64,000 bases of DNA from an uncultured Lachnospiraceae bacterium (lineage in GTDB: Bacteria > Bacillota > Clostridia > Lachnospirales > Lachnospiraceae): the NCBI GenBank assembly GCA_947177165.1, contig CAMWTP010000021.1, forward strand, positions 18,540 through 82,539, read 5' to 3'. A model generated the notes under the pieces. The model did not search any database. It was given only the letters and a program-made list of their open reading frames with translations, and had not been told where the DNA came from. Positions 9,191-18,193 of the stretch are shown one piece after another. Made by a program: the position numbers and the translations under genes. Each line of letters starts with the position of its first letter. Positions within the stretch are counted from its first letter, which is position 1.

Positions 9191-9858
9191 TGCAGTACCG
9201 CCTTATATCCTAGTCCTCTCACTGTCACAATCTGAAACCCATCGCACGCGGAGAGCTTATCCCGCAGTTTTGTCACATACACATCCACCGCCCGCAGGCT
9301 GGTATCGCTGTCCACGCCCCAGAACTCATCCATCAGCTGTGCCCTGGAAAACGTCTTTTTGGGGTATGACAACAGCTTATAAATAATGTTAAATTCCCTT
9401 GTCGTGAGCCGAATATCCTCCCCGTCAATCTCCGCGCTCATGCCGTCCGCGTCCAGCACCAGATTTCCCACAGTAATCTTCCGCTCCATTTCAATGTTCG
9501 CCCTGCGGAGCAGCGCCCTGACGCGCAGCAGAAGTTCGTCCAGCTCAACAGGCTTTACCATGTAATCGTCTATCCCCAGCTGGAATCCTTTCTGTTTCGA
9601 GGGAAGGTCATCCTTTGCAGACATGAACAGAATCGGAATTGTCCTGTTCACCTGACGGACTGTTCTGGCAAACTCAAACCCGTCAATTTCCGGCATCATA
9701 ATGTCAGAAATGATCATTTCATAGAGATTGTTGTACATCTCGTCATAGGCTTCCTTTACACCCAGACATCCCTTCGCCTGAAATCCGCTGTCGTTCAGAT
9801 AGGTGCAGACGATCTGGTTTAATTTTGCGTCATCTTCCACCACAAGGATATTTATCAT
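9187..9858 (-). CDS. OmpR/PhoB-family response regulator
   Basis: A 223-residue DNA-binding regulator, partner of the kinase that follows with a four-base overlap. Receiver domain: acidic pair DD at 9-10, phospho-acceptor Asp52 in MIISDIMMP, and the conserved Lys in DDYMVKPVE. The C-terminal winged helix has the OmpR-type LTTREFNIIYKLLS and VDVYVTKLRDKL segments. It lies three bases downstream of the membrane-protein gene. A pair of 11-bp direct repeats in front of the operon is a likely binding site. Confidence 0.93.
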   Translation of the reverse strand: MINILVVEDDAKLNQIVCTYLNDSGFQAKGCLGVKEAYDEMYNNLYEMIISDIMMPEIDGFEFARTVRQVNRTIPILFMSAKDDLPSKQKGFQLGIDDYMVKPVELDELLLRVRALLRRANIEMERKITVGNLVLDADGMSAEIDGEDIRLTTREFNIIYKLLSYPKKTFSRAQLMDEFWGVDSDTSLRAVDVYVTKLRDKLSACDGFQIVTVRGLGYKAVLQ

Positions 9859-9861
9859 ATC

Positions 9862-10776
9862 TCACTTCTCCTTTTCCTGTCTGATCTGTTTCAATTGTTT
9901 TGTGGAGCGCACGATCATAAAACCTGCCATCCCAAGCACAATCACGCTGATCCCCGCCCCCGTGGAGGCTGTCATGATCTGGCGAAACATCGGGTCATCC
10001 GCAGCCCCGAACTGTGTCAGCATGGCTGTTTCCAGCGAAAGCATGGACACAAGCGCCGCTGTCAGGTTGATGACTTTTGCCGCAGACATGACAGGATTTC
10101 CATACCTTCTGAATTTAACCACATTCCAGACAGCCGTGATCGCCGCATAAAAAGTATACATCGCCATGACATAGATCAACATGCCGGGATACGCAAAGCC
10201 GCTGTTCTGGTGCACCACCAGGATAACGATACCTGCCAGCGCGATATTCATAAACAGTAAAATAATCCCACACAGACGATACCTGCGCCACTCAGAAGCT
10301 TTGCTCTTTCCAGCTGCTCTCACATAATGGAGCAGCGATGCGCGCATAACGGCAAGCAGGAAATAATAGAACGCCAGCGTTATAAACCACACAGAACTGT
10401 AGAGGATTCCTGAAAACATTTTTATGCCTGCATACAATAGATTGATAAAAAATCCCTGGTACAAAGCTGCCTCCGCCCGGAACAGATCTTCCCTGATATA
10501 TCTGCTGACCAGCGGGATGCCCATCATCTTCCTCACAAGCGGATGTTCATTGATACCGCGCCGGATAAATCGCACAATCCCCGCTATTCCTGTTATCGTG
10601 ATAATCAGTGCATAGGCAGATAAAAAATACGAGACATAGGCAGCAGCCGGATTCACATTCTCCCCTGCAAGCGCATAAATGACAAGCCCATAGGACGGAA
10701 TGGCAATCAGCAGCGTGGGAACAGGCGGCAGAAAGAATATATTCTTCAATAAGCGTTTCATGTTGTGTAAATTCAT
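9862..10776 (-). CDS. polytopic membrane protein of unknown function
   Basis: A 304-residue protein, first gene of the operon membrane protein - regulator - kinase - small membrane protein. The start has an AGGAGG site at ideal spacing. Seven or eight hydrophobic segments can be seen (for example LIAIPSYGLVIYAL, YALIITITGIAGIVRFI, ILLFMNIALAGIVILVV and GISVIVLGMAGFMIV). No transporter or enzyme motif is recognised. Being first in the operon and just downstream of a likely regulator site, it may be both a target and a cofactor of the two-component system. Confidence 0.82.
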   Translation of the reverse strand: MNLHNMKRLLKNIFFLPPVPTLLIAIPSYGLVIYALAGENVNPAAAYVSYFLSAYALIITITGIAGIVRFIRRGINEHPLVRKMMGIPLVSRYIREDLFRAEAALYQGFFINLLYAGIKMFSGILYSSVWFITLAFYYFLLAVMRASLLHYVRAAGKSKASEWRRYRLCGIILLFMNIALAGIVILVVHQNSGFAYPGMLIYVMAMYTFYAAITAVWNVVKFRRYGNPVMSAAKVINLTAALVSMLSLETAMLTQFGAADDPMFRQIMTASTGAGISVIVLGMAGFMIVRSTKQLKQIRQEKEK

Positions 10777-10874
10777 CAGATACCTCCTGCGTAAAATGGC
10801 AGTTCTCGAGAGTCATCTGCCCGCTTCATGCCTTGAATAAGGCTACTGTATCACAGTTTTATTTGCGTTTTGTT

Positions 10875-10896
10875 TGCAAATTGTGTCCAAATTGTG
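10875..10896. promoter_or_regulatory. tandem 11-bp direct repeat, likely response-regulator site
   Basis: On the minus strand CACAATTTGGA is followed at once by CACAATTTGCA, about 100 bases before the operon's first gene. An exact 11-bp period matches the head-to-tail binding mode of OmpR/PhoB regulators. A TGATACAGT stretch nearer the gene could be the -10 element. Confidence 0.45.
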
Positions 10897-10961
10897 AACA
10901 AACGCACATAAAACAGAGTGTGCAGCGAAATTCTGTCCCCACCGCACACTCCGGATTTCAA

Positions 10962-11330
10962 TTACTTTAATCCCCTTATAAAAGGAATCAGGCACAACAA
11001 TACTACAATGCCTGCAGTTCCAACGATAATGCCGACGACCATATTGCTCCACACCATTGTCAGACACATGCCGACGCCGAACAACAGCGCTCCCACAATG
11101 CCGATCAGCGTTGCTCCGATTGTCTTACCAGATAGTTTGACCGGCGCCTTGTTTTCCATCTTTCTCCACACCAGCACCATAACCAGCAGCACAACGGCCC
11201 CGATCACTCCCATAATGACACCTGGTTGAAACGCATTCCACTCTGGTATCAGCGCCATGCACATTCCCAGCGCAAACAAGATTCCTCCAACCGTTCCCAA
11301 CAGCATCGCTACAAATGTACTTTTTTTCAT
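10962..11330 (-). CDS. small four-helix membrane protein
   Basis: A 122-residue, very hydrophobic protein with two similar halves. Each half has a GTVGGILFALGMCM- or GIVGALLFGVGMCL-like helix followed by a second helix (VIGAVVLLVMVLVW; VGTAGIVVLLCLIPFI). The halves are joined by a charged linker (RKMENKAPVKLSGK). The internal duplication suggests an ancestral two-helix unit. Its start overlaps the preceding 93-residue gene by four bases, so the two are translated together. Function unknown. Confidence 0.8.
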   Translation of the reverse strand: MKKSTFVAMLLGTVGGILFALGMCMALIPEWNAFQPGVIMGVIGAVVLLVMVLVWRKMENKAPVKLSGKTIGATLIGIVGALLFGVGMCLTMVWSNMVVGIIVGTAGIVVLLCLIPFIRGLK

Positions 11331-11608
11331 GACTTCATCCCTGCCTTTCTTTCTGCTTTCTCTCTGGAAGATTTCTCCGCCCTTTCTTTCTGCTCTGCTG
11401 CCAGCCGCTCCCTGGCCTCCTCCACAGACTCGCCGTCTTTCGTCAAAAAGTTATCCACGAACTTGTCGGCAATCTTGTTGAATCCTCCCACTGCGCCTTC
11501 CTCAATCTTCTTGTAACCGCTGACCACACCTTCCTCAATCTTCTTGTAGCCGCCAACTACACCTTCTGCAATTTTTTCGTTTGCCTCCACCAGTTTTGAT
11601 TTTGCCAT
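11327..11608 (-). CDS. small amphipathic repeat protein
   Basis: A 93-residue charged protein, first gene of a two-gene unit with the four-helix membrane protein. The N-terminal half has three imperfect 11-12-residue repeats of the form EGVVGGYKKIE, EGVVSGYKKIE and EGAVGGFNKIA, which would form an amphipathic helix. The second half is a Lys/Glu-rich helix (ERLAAEQKERAEK). A GGAAG site precedes the ATG. Such proteins may lie along the membrane surface. No family with known function is recognised. Confidence 0.75.
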   Translation of the reverse strand: MAKSKLVEANEKIAEGVVGGYKKIEEGVVSGYKKIEEGAVGGFNKIADKFVDNFLTKDGESVEEARERLAAEQKERAEKSSREKAERKAGMKS

Positions 11609-11686
11609 GTCCTTATCTTCCTTTCGTTTTGTTTTGTTTGATGGATATAGTATATTGGGGGATTGTTTTTGTATTGTTTGGGTTTT

Positions 11687-11817
11687 GTTTACGAAATGTT
11701 AATTGTGGGAATTTTTCCTTGAACGCCTGGCGGCTGTCGCGGTGCTCTTCACAAGGAAATACAAGCATTTCCTTGTTCTTCGCTACTCGCGCAAATAAGG
11801 ATTTATTGAGTTGATTT
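11687..11817. repeat. left flanking repeat of the integrative element (attL-like)
   Basis: Two blocks here, GTTTACGAAATGTTAATTGTG followed by TTTTTCCTTGAA, and GGATTTATTGAGTTGATTTT, match blocks at 33203-33261 in the same order and orientation with a few changes. In this copy the blocks are separated by about 75 bases that include an ACAAGGAAAT/ATTTCCTTGT hairpin and a GCTACTCGCG end like that of the type A repeats. In the right copy they nearly touch. The block lies just beyond the integrase 3' end, where the end of a Tn916-type element is expected. Confidence 0.5.
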
Positions 11818-11824
11818 TTAGAAA

Positions 11825-13030
11825 TTACACCACTTTTACACCAATTTGACGATTGACATCTTTTTCAGGTTCTTCTGCTTCAAATTTACTCATTTCAGAT
11901 ATGAGCGTGTCTTCCGTCACATGACAGTACAGATTCATTGTGATATTGACACTTGAATGTCCTAAGATAACCTGCACTGTTTTAGGGTTCATGCCACGCT
12001 CAATGCATCTGGTCGCAAATGTGTGTCTGAGCGTATGCGGTGTTAATGGTTTGAATTTTTCGTGTTCTTTGGCTATCCGGTCTGAAATAACCTTCATGAC
12101 TAGATCCGTGTCATTCTGACTGACGGGAGCATTCCTTGTAGTAACAAATACCAAGTCTTCAAATCCCTCTGGCGCTTTCTTTCCTTTAGCTTCAATTTGA
12201 GCTTTCCAGAGTTTTTGTCTTTTCAGAATCTGATATGCTTTTAAGGTCATCGGGATTTTACGCTTTCCCTTTTCTGTCTTTGGCTCGTGAAATTCATTGA
12301 TTTTCTTTCCGTACTTCGGACTTGCTTCATCCCTACAGGTAACATAGACCAATGTACGATTTACATAGATTGTCTGGTTTTCAAAATCAATGTCTGACCA
12401 CTTCAATCCTAAAAGCTCTCCGATACGCATACCAGTTTCAAGAGCAAGGCTGAACGTGTTGAAGTACCTGTAATGCTGTGCCGCTTCTAAGAATACATCC
12501 GTTTCCTCAAGCGTCAGCACTCTCGGCTCTTCCAGATTGCTGTCCTTATTCACAACTGTATTAACCTGCATTGGTATGTTCTTCAGTACGAGATCTGCAT
12601 CTATCGCCTTGTTGTACATATCAATGAGGATACGCCGTGTGTCCTTTCTGGACATATCCGTTTTCAGTTCGTTAAAAGCCTGCTGCATGGTAATCAGGTT
12701 GATGTTATTCAGCTTCCGCCATCCAAGACTTTCCCTGATACGGTTATACGAGTGTGTGTAGTTAGCTCTGGTGGTATTCCTGCAATTCTTCTTACAGGTA
12801 TCCATCCAGACATCAAACCATTCATCCAGCGTCATATCCGAAGAAACAACATTCAGATTCTTTTCATCCTCATACTGCTCATTGCGGAGCTTCTGGCGGA
12901 TTTCATTCAACGTCTTTGCATAAATAGTCTGTCTCTTCCCGAAACGGTTCGTAAATCTCGCCTGATAACGTCCATCCTTACGCTGCGTTATGCCCTGCCC
13001 TAATTCTTTTCCTGCCAATGATTTTCCCAT
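11825..13030 (-). CDS. int: Tn916-type tyrosine recombinase (integrase)
   Basis: A 401-residue site-specific recombinase that would cut and rejoin the element ends. The ATG at 13030 has a GGAAGTGG site upstream. The order is an N-terminal three-stranded arm-binding domain (ITQRKDGRYQARFTNR), a SAM-like core-binding domain (about 75-165), and the catalytic domain. Catalytic residues seen: Arg in TGMRIGELLGL, HxxR in HTLRHTFATR, His in VILGHSS, and the nucleophile Tyr in MNLYCH. All are present, so the protein looks active. Its 3' end faces the left boundary, with an excisionase gene upstream, as in Tn916. The element is otherwise decayed. Confidence 0.93.
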   Translation of the reverse strand: MGKSLAGKELGQGITQRKDGRYQARFTNRFGKRQTIYAKTLNEIRQKLRNEQYEDEKNLNVVSSDMTLDEWFDVWMDTCKKNCRNTTRANYTHSYNRIRESLGWRKLNNINLITMQQAFNELKTDMSRKDTRRILIDMYNKAIDADLVLKNIPMQVNTVVNKDSNLEEPRVLTLEETDVFLEAAQHYRYFNTFSLALETGMRIGELLGLKWSDIDFENQTIYVNRTLVYVTCRDEASPKYGKKINEFHEPKTEKGKRKIPMTLKAYQILKRQKLWKAQIEAKGKKAPEGFEDLVFVTTRNAPVSQNDTDLVMKVISDRIAKEHEKFKPLTPHTLRHTFATRCIERGMNPKTVQVILGHSSVNITMNLYCHVTEDTLISEMSKFEAEEPEKDVNRQIGVKVV

Positions 13031-13175
13031 GTTCCACTTCCTTTCCACACAGGAAAGCAAATCATTTATTGAAAAGAATTATCTGATACTGACATTCTAC
13101 CAAATCGACTGCTTACCTTCAATCAGATTCTGAAAAAATGTTAAACTTTTTACATTCTGCATTATTTTTATCCCT

Positions 13176-13511
13176 TTAATATATCTGGTTTTTCAGCCAG
13201 TTATCAAGGTTTTTTCTGTGTGCGTAAAGACGGTTTCCTATCCTTACGGTAAAACCGTTTGCCGGATCAGCCAAAAGCTCCCTGCATTTTGTCTGTCCAA
13301 TACTAAGATATACACACATCTCCTTCACGCTCAATAATGCCTTATCCTCAAATGGAATATAATCTGCATTTCTGTTACCCATTCCCTGCTGCATCACTTC
13401 ATCCCCTTCCACAATCTTTTTAATTTCGCATAATAAATCTGTCAAAGACCTAAGACTGGCATAAGCGGTGTAATTTTCATGTAGGCTTCCATTCGCATCC
13501 CATGCTGTCAT
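13176..13511 (-). CDS. xis: excisionase-like winged-helix DNA-binding protein
   Basis: A 111-residue protein immediately upstream of the integrase. The C-terminal 65 residues are a Tn916 Xis/MerR-type winged helix (LSVKEMCVYLSIGQTKCRELL; FTVRIGNRLYAHRKNLDNWL). The 40-residue N-terminal part is unlike short Xis proteins. A later ATG in MQQGMGNRN would give a conventional protein of about 72 residues, so the start is not certain. It overlaps the upstream 87-residue gene by 35 bases. Expected role: bending the element ends to favour excision. Confidence 0.78.
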   Translation of the reverse strand: MTAWDANGSLHENYTAYASLRSLTDLLCEIKKIVEGDEVMQQGMGNRNADYIPFEDKALLSVKEMCVYLSIGQTKCRELLADPANGFTVRIGNRLYAHRKNLDNWLKNQIY

Positions 13512-13740
13512 TACTGACCTTTAGCAACGATTTCTGTTTCAAAATCTGCCTGCGGGCTTCCCCTGCTCGGAATATTCCCACCCTTTCGGAAGTGTCTGCC
13601 TGCTCCTCTTTTCTGTAAAAGTATCTTTGCAGGTCTGTTGGCATGAAATACAGCTCATGAATCCGTTTTGACGGATTGTTTTTCAATGTTCTTTTGCTGC
13701 TTTCCAAATCTTCTTCTAATTTTTTTAAAATTCGACACAT
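13477..13740 (-). CDS. small hypothetical protein upstream of xis
   Basis: An 87-residue basic protein with no family I recognise. It is rich in Lys, Arg and Glu and begins with a probable coiled coil (LKKLEEDLESSKRTL). It overlaps the excisionase gene, which argues for coupled translation if both are real. Position suggests a regulatory or accessory part of the integrase module. Confidence 0.45.
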   Translation of the reverse strand: MCRILKKLEEDLESSKRTLKNNPSKRIHELYFMPTDLQRYFYRKEEQADTSERVGIFRAGEARRQILKQKSLLKVSNDSMGCEWKPT

Positions 13741-13904
13741 GATTTATCCGCATCATGATATAATTCTTATGAAGCCAGCTTGTCTGCCTGATAGCTTTAA
13801 GCGGCTACGTTTTCATGGATTTATGATACCAATATGGAGTGTGGAAAGATATTGACAGAGACTTGACCATACATTGACATAGAAATTTTGAAGGAGAAGA
13901 TAAT

Positions 13905-16229
13905 TTGAAGAACCGGCTTACCTTTGCACATATAATAAGCATACTGCTTGAGAATAAAAAGAAAACCTATCAGCAGCACCAGCTTGTCCGCAGCTTATTT
14001 TCTGCATACCTAAACGATGAACTTCCAAGCGATGAAATATATGCAGAAGACAACACCATGTACAGCCGCTGGTGTACCGGAGCAAGACCGATCCCTATGG
14101 AAATTCTACGCATTTATGAGGAAAATAATTTTGAGGTCATGGAGGAAGATTTCCAATGCAAAATCATTCCGAACCTGATCAATGAATCACAGGCACGTTC
14201 CCAAATGGAAGAACTGATCAATGACAGCCGGAATACCATTGGCAACAAAACCGCAGATGAAATGCTTGCGATCAATGATAATGCAGCATTTTTTACTATC
14301 GCAGTCCGCTATGCCATTCTGTCAGACCACGAACACAGTGGCTTATTTTCGCCGGACTTATCCGATACCATACAAAACAGCCGCCTACCCTCCATTACGG
14401 AAGAATTTGTAGGGCGTAAAAATGAACTGAAAGAATGCGGAAAATTGTTACAGGAACGCTCCACACTTTTTATCAGCGACGTGGCAGGGATTGGGAAAAG
14501 TGAGTTTGCAAAATATTATGCTGACAAAAACCGTAAGAAATATACAAATATCATTTACCTCTATTATGCAGGAGATTTAAAGAAAAGCATTGCAGGCATG
14601 GAATTTGAAGATGATACCAGTGAAATGACTGAAGAGACGCTTTTTGACAGACACTATAAGACATTGAAAAAGCTGCGCCATGACAGCCTTATTATTCTTG
14701 ATAATTTCAATGTACTCCCAAAGGATGACAGCTTTTTCAGGGAATTTGAGCAGAATGATTTCCAGCTATTGATAACTACCAGATGCCGTCCCACGCAGTA
14801 CCCCATTATGGAATTAAAAGAGCTGGATACAGATACCGAACTGCCGGAACTGTTTTACCGTCTGTGCCCTTCCGCAAAAAAAGATGCACTGGCAACAAAG
14901 CAAATCATACAAACCGTACACAGCCATACGCTGACTGTTGTGTTGTCTGCTTTATCCTTATCCGCAAACGGTATGGAAGCAGAAGAACTGCTATATGAAT
15001 TACAGACCTGCGGACTGAGTATTTCTTCCGGTGAAGCTGTTGAACTATATAAGGATGGAGATTACACTGACGGACTGATGGCAGAGCATTTAAGGAAACT
15101 GTTACAGCTTGGGAAACTGTCTGATCCCTGTCTTGATGTCCTGCGTAATCTTTCCCTGCTCTCTGCCTCCGGCGTATTAAAAAATGCTTTTAAGAACTGG
15201 CTGAAACTGCCTTCATTAAATGATGTGAATTATCTTGCCAAATACGGTTTTATTCATGATGACAAAGAAAACCGGAAAATCAGTCTGCACCCACTGATAA
15301 GAGAGATTGTTGCACTGGAAACTTTGCCGTCCATATCAAACTGCCATACACTGCTTGACAGTCTGCATTGCATCTGCCTTGTGCATGGACTGGAAGTTAA
15401 AAGACCGCAGAATGTGATTGATTCTCTTATCAGTATTACAGAAAATATTTTAGCAGACATACAAGAGGATTATCTGCTGTTCCTGCAAGATATGTTCCCA
15501 TATCTTGAAAAATATCTTGTAACGGACTATCTGCCTAAACTTGCAGAACGGATAGAGTATGTAATGAAACAGGATACGCATTCCTACTGCGACAGAGCAT
15601 TGCTTCTTGACTATAAGGCAGAACTGTTTCTTATCAAAAACGATCATAAAAACGCCTTGAAGAAACGGTTAAAAGCCGTCAGTATCTTAGAACCGTACCA
15701 TACGGAAGATGCTGACCAGCGGACAGCAAATCTGCTTTCAAACCTGTACAACAATCTTTCCAATACATACCTGCTGATGAAAAAAACAAAAGAGGCTGCT
15801 GAAATGCTCCATACTGCTTTAACCATCCGGCAGGAATATACACACCTCGGGCTGGCAGAATCACATGATATGCTGCAACAGTTGCTGAACCTTACCAATA
15901 TGCTGATTCTCTCCAAAAATACAGATATGGCAAAACAGGTTCTTTCCACCTATGAGAATCTCGTTTTGGAAAATGAGGGAACACAAACTTTAGATAACGG
16001 AGTCTGCCAGATAATGTATGGCGCGATTGCGCTTTCCGAGGGCAATGCTAAAGAAACCGAACTTCATCTTTTATCTGCGGAGAATATTATTTCGGAAGTC
16101 ATGGGAACCGATAACGATTATGCCAAAACTGTTTATTTGTACCTGAATAACCTGTATTCCCGATGGCAGAAACCGGAACAGGCTTTAGCGTATAAAAATA
16201 AATATCTTGAATGTTCCCATCAACGCTAA
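13905..16229 (+). CDS. STAND-type NTPase with TPR repeats
   Basis: A 774-residue protein and the only large plus-strand gene in the element. The start is TTG, supported by GGAGAAGATAAT directly upstream. Residues 1-160 are an unknown helical region. A nucleotide-binding domain of NB-ARC/STAND type follows, with Walker A in VAGIGKSEF (about 193-201) and Walker B in SLIILDNF (about 261-268), then a winged-helix-like stretch. From about residue 560 there are TPR-like helical pairs (LYNNLSNTYLLMKKTKEAAEML; YLYLNNLYSRWQKPEQALAY). STAND proteins couple ligand sensing by repeats to an effector. No nuclease or TIR effector is visible at either end. It could be a regulator of the element or a defence sensor. 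Confidence 0.82.
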   Translation: MKNRLTFAHIISILLENKKKTYQQHQLVRSLFSAYLNDELPSDEIYAEDNTMYSRWCTGARPIPMEILRIYEENNFEVMEEDFQCKIIPNLINESQARSQMEELINDSRNTIGNKTADEMLAINDNAAFFTIAVRYAILSDHEHSGLFSPDLSDTIQNSRLPSITEEFVGRKNELKECGKLLQERSTLFISDVAGIGKSEFAKYYADKNRKKYTNIIYLYYAGDLKKSIAGMEFEDDTSEMTEETLFDRHYKTLKKLRHDSLIILDNFNVLPKDDSFFREFEQNDFQLLITTRCRPTQYPIMELKELDTDTELPELFYRLCPSAKKDALATKQIIQTVHSHTLTVVLSALSLSANGMEAEELLYELQTCGLSISSGEAVELYKDGDYTDGLMAEHLRKLLQLGKLSDPCLDVLRNLSLLSASGVLKNAFKNWLKLPSLNDVNYLAKYGFIHDDKENRKISLHPLIREIVALETLPSISNCHTLLDSLHCICLVHGLEVKRPQNVIDSLISITENILADIQEDYLLFLQDMFPYLEKYLVTDYLPKLAERIEYVMKQDTHSYCDRALLLDYKAELFLIKNDHKNALKKRLKAVSILEPYHTEDADQRTANLLSNLYNNLSNTYLLMKKTKEAAEMLHTALTIRQEYTHLGLAESHDMLQQLLNLTNMLILSKNTDMAKQVLSTYENLVLENEGTQTLDNGVCQIMYGAIALSEGNAKETELHLLSAENIISEVMGTDNDYAKTVYLYLNNLYSRWQKPEQALAYKNKYLECSHQR

Positions 16230-16253
16230 TAATAATTTTGGGCAACATGAAAG

Positions 16254-16395
16254 TTAGCGAAAGTTAAAAGAGCTATGAAATCTCCAAAATTACGGAAAGC
16301 AATGCCAAAAACCGCATGAAATATCAGGCTTTTGACATTGCTCCTACCGTTGCAGATTACGAATTCATTATTTCGTGAATGTTAGCGAAAGTTAA
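16254..16395. repeat. pair of 15-bp direct repeats around a gene scrap
   Basis: GTTAGCGAAAGTTAA occurs at 16254-16268 and again at 16381-16395. The 112 bases between them contain an open plus-strand stretch (SYEISKITESNAKNRMKYQ...) with no start or ribosome site, which looks like the tail of a lost gene. The arrangement resembles a small insertion or deletion scar. Confidence 0.4.
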
Positions 16396-16640
16396 ACAGA
16401 ATAAAATTTTTGATTTTTGCTGCGCGGCTTATCAGGTATTGTCATTGCAATTCTCCCTTCATCTAATAATGAATTCAGGTAATCGCTTCTGAATGTGGTT
16501 CTGTGTTTTATACCAAGAAACTTCATCATTTCATCTCTGTCTCTCGGTTCTTTACAATATTCAAGCAGCGCATTAATCCTTTCTCCCTTTTGAGCAATTT
16601 TTTGAGCGGTCTCTTCTTCTTTTTGAGCGGTGCTGCTCAA
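16392..16640 (-). pseudogene. C-terminal winged-helix fragment of an AlbA_2/AAA_4-type ATP-binding protein
   Basis: Eighty-two codons that start at a TTG just after an in-frame TAA. The sequence (RDEMMKFLGIKHRTTFR, then LLDEGRIAMTIPDKPRSK) is the typical last domain of long AlbA_2/divergent-AAA regulators, in which the wing reads TIPDKP. The expected 350-400 residues before it are missing, so this is most simply a 5'-deleted remnant. It may, however, still be translated as a small DNA-binding protein. It lies 51 bases downstream of a gene that begins with an AlbA_2 domain, which may mark its origin. Confidence 0.5.
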
Positions 16641-16691
16641 TTTTTAAAATCCTGTGACCTTGAAAGTTATGCATTCAAAAAATTAATGAAA

Positions 16692-18188
16692 TTATACTGT
16701 AATATGAACATAGGGTAAATCGTTTTGCGTCATATTCCCTACATATCCTAATTCAATCATTTTATCTGCAAAGTCCACAAGTACTTTTGTCAATTGAATT
16801 ACCATCTCTTGGTTATAATAATTTTCTTCTTCACTTTCAGAATTAAATACACCTATAACTTTTCCCCCATATTTAATAGGTAATACTACTTCGGATTTAG
16901 TTTGAAAAACTGCACAAAAGTACTCAACTTCTTGTTTTACGTTATTAACTAAAATGTCGTTTCCTGTTACATATGATTTTGCCATTAACCCATCCATTAC
17001 AACTAAACGATATCTTTGCTTATGTTCCACAATATCATCTGCAAAAACCATCAATCCTGTTTTATGGCTATCCGTCTTTATCCCAAGAGCAATTTGATTA
17101 TAGTCAGTTTTTGTTATACGATGCAATTGTTCAATAGAATTGTGCAATAAAACGTCAAAGCAATCACACTTATTAAAAATATTAGGCTCATATTGAGGAT
17201 ATATCCATTTAATCAGTTCATTAAATTCATTTTCGTATAACTTTTGAAAACTCTTTCCGTTCTCATCTGACAAAAATTGCAAAAACTCACCCATATCTTT
17301 TCTATATATCTGTCCAATTATTTGTAGGTCATAAGTCGCCTGCCTTGTTGCCTCATAATCGTCTATTTGCTTCATAACTTCTTCTAATTCTTCATACTGC
17401 TTTTTCCAGTATCTCGTATACTCCAACTTCGATATCGTCCCTTTGTATACATTTGCTTCAATTTTTTTCGGTGCGTTCTCACCATAATATTTTCTTTCCT
17501 TTTCAGTTAGCACCACAAACAAGAGCCTATCTTGATAATGATGATCCTTAATTATTTCTCCCACTTCATACATGCAGGCTTGTCTTCTTAAATATGTATC
17601 ACTTACGATCGTTAAAACAAAATCATGATCTTGAATTGTGTCCATAAAAGTTTTAAAACTGTCTTTATATTCTAAGCCAGTATAACGTGATATTTTAACT
17701 CTATTTTGTAGCTTTTCAGAAATCTTCTTTTCAATTATATCCACTATTGGAGTATCACATTCTGTATATGAAATAAATAAAGTTGAAGGATTCTCTCTTT
17801 TTTCTTGACATACCTCTATGCTATTGTTTTTATAACAATAAAATATGTCATTTATTAATATATTTTTTTCTGCTTTCTCAACTTTAATGGCAAAGATATT
17901 CTTTGCCAGCACATTAATATGTCCATATTCAAAAAGAATGTTGCCTTTTAGCTTCTTGGACACATCGTCCATAATCGTCTTCATATCAAATGCAAGCTGA
18001 AAACCTATTGCCTTTAACTTACCATTATCTCTTTCAACGCCAATCAGAACATATCCACCTGCTACATTGGCTAATCCGCACATATATTTTGTAATTTCAT
18101 CGGGACGCATTTCCAACGCTCTACATATTAAATTATCTGTCTTATTATTTTGTATTATATCTGTAACTTCTTTTTCAGTTAGTATCAT
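16692..18188 (-). CDS. AlbA_2(Schlafen)-TIR-GAF three-domain protein
   Basis: A 498-residue protein, last gene of the long RM-associated operon, five bases after the sacsin-like gene. Residues 1-125 form an AlbA_2/Schlafen-type domain (GLANVAGGYVLIGVERDNGK). Residues 136-270 form a TIR domain (STLFISYTECD; FVLTIVSDTYLRRQACMYEVGEI) in which Glu208 of C-M-Y-E lies where NAD-cleaving TIRs carry their catalytic glutamate. Residues 330-495 resemble a GAF ligand-binding domain (VFADDIVEHKQRYRLVVMDG; VVLPIKYGGKVIGVFNSES). TIR domains in bacterial defence deplete NAD or make signal nucleotides; a GAF domain suggests small-molecule control. I know of no characterised protein with this domain order. 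The domain calls are by eye, the GAF one being the weakest. Confidence 0.75.
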   Translation of the reverse strand: MILTEKEVTDIIQNNKTDNLICRALEMRPDEITKYMCGLANVAGGYVLIGVERDNGKLKAIGFQLAFDMKTIMDDVSKKLKGNILFEYGHINVLAKNIFAIKVEKAEKNILINDIFYCYKNNSIEVCQEKRENPSTLFISYTECDTPIVDIIEKKISEKLQNRVKISRYTGLEYKDSFKTFMDTIQDHDFVLTIVSDTYLRRQACMYEVGEIIKDHHYQDRLLFVVLTEKERKYYGENAPKKIEANVYKGTISKLEYTRYWKKQYEELEEVMKQIDDYEATRQATYDLQIIGQIYRKDMGEFLQFLSDENGKSFQKLYENEFNELIKWIYPQYEPNIFNKCDCFDVLLHNSIEQLHRITKTDYNQIALGIKTDSHKTGLMVFADDIVEHKQRYRLVVMDGLMAKSYVTGNDILVNNVKQEVEYFCAVFQTKSEVVLPIKYGGKVIGVFNSESEEENYYNQEMVIQLTKVLVDFADKMIELGYVGNMTQNDLPYVHITV

Positions 18189-18193
18189 TTTAT

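Noticed and set aside
13850..13880. Three TTGAC repeats before the STAND gene as a promoter array
   Set aside because: No convincing -10 element at the right distance from any of them; left as an observation only.
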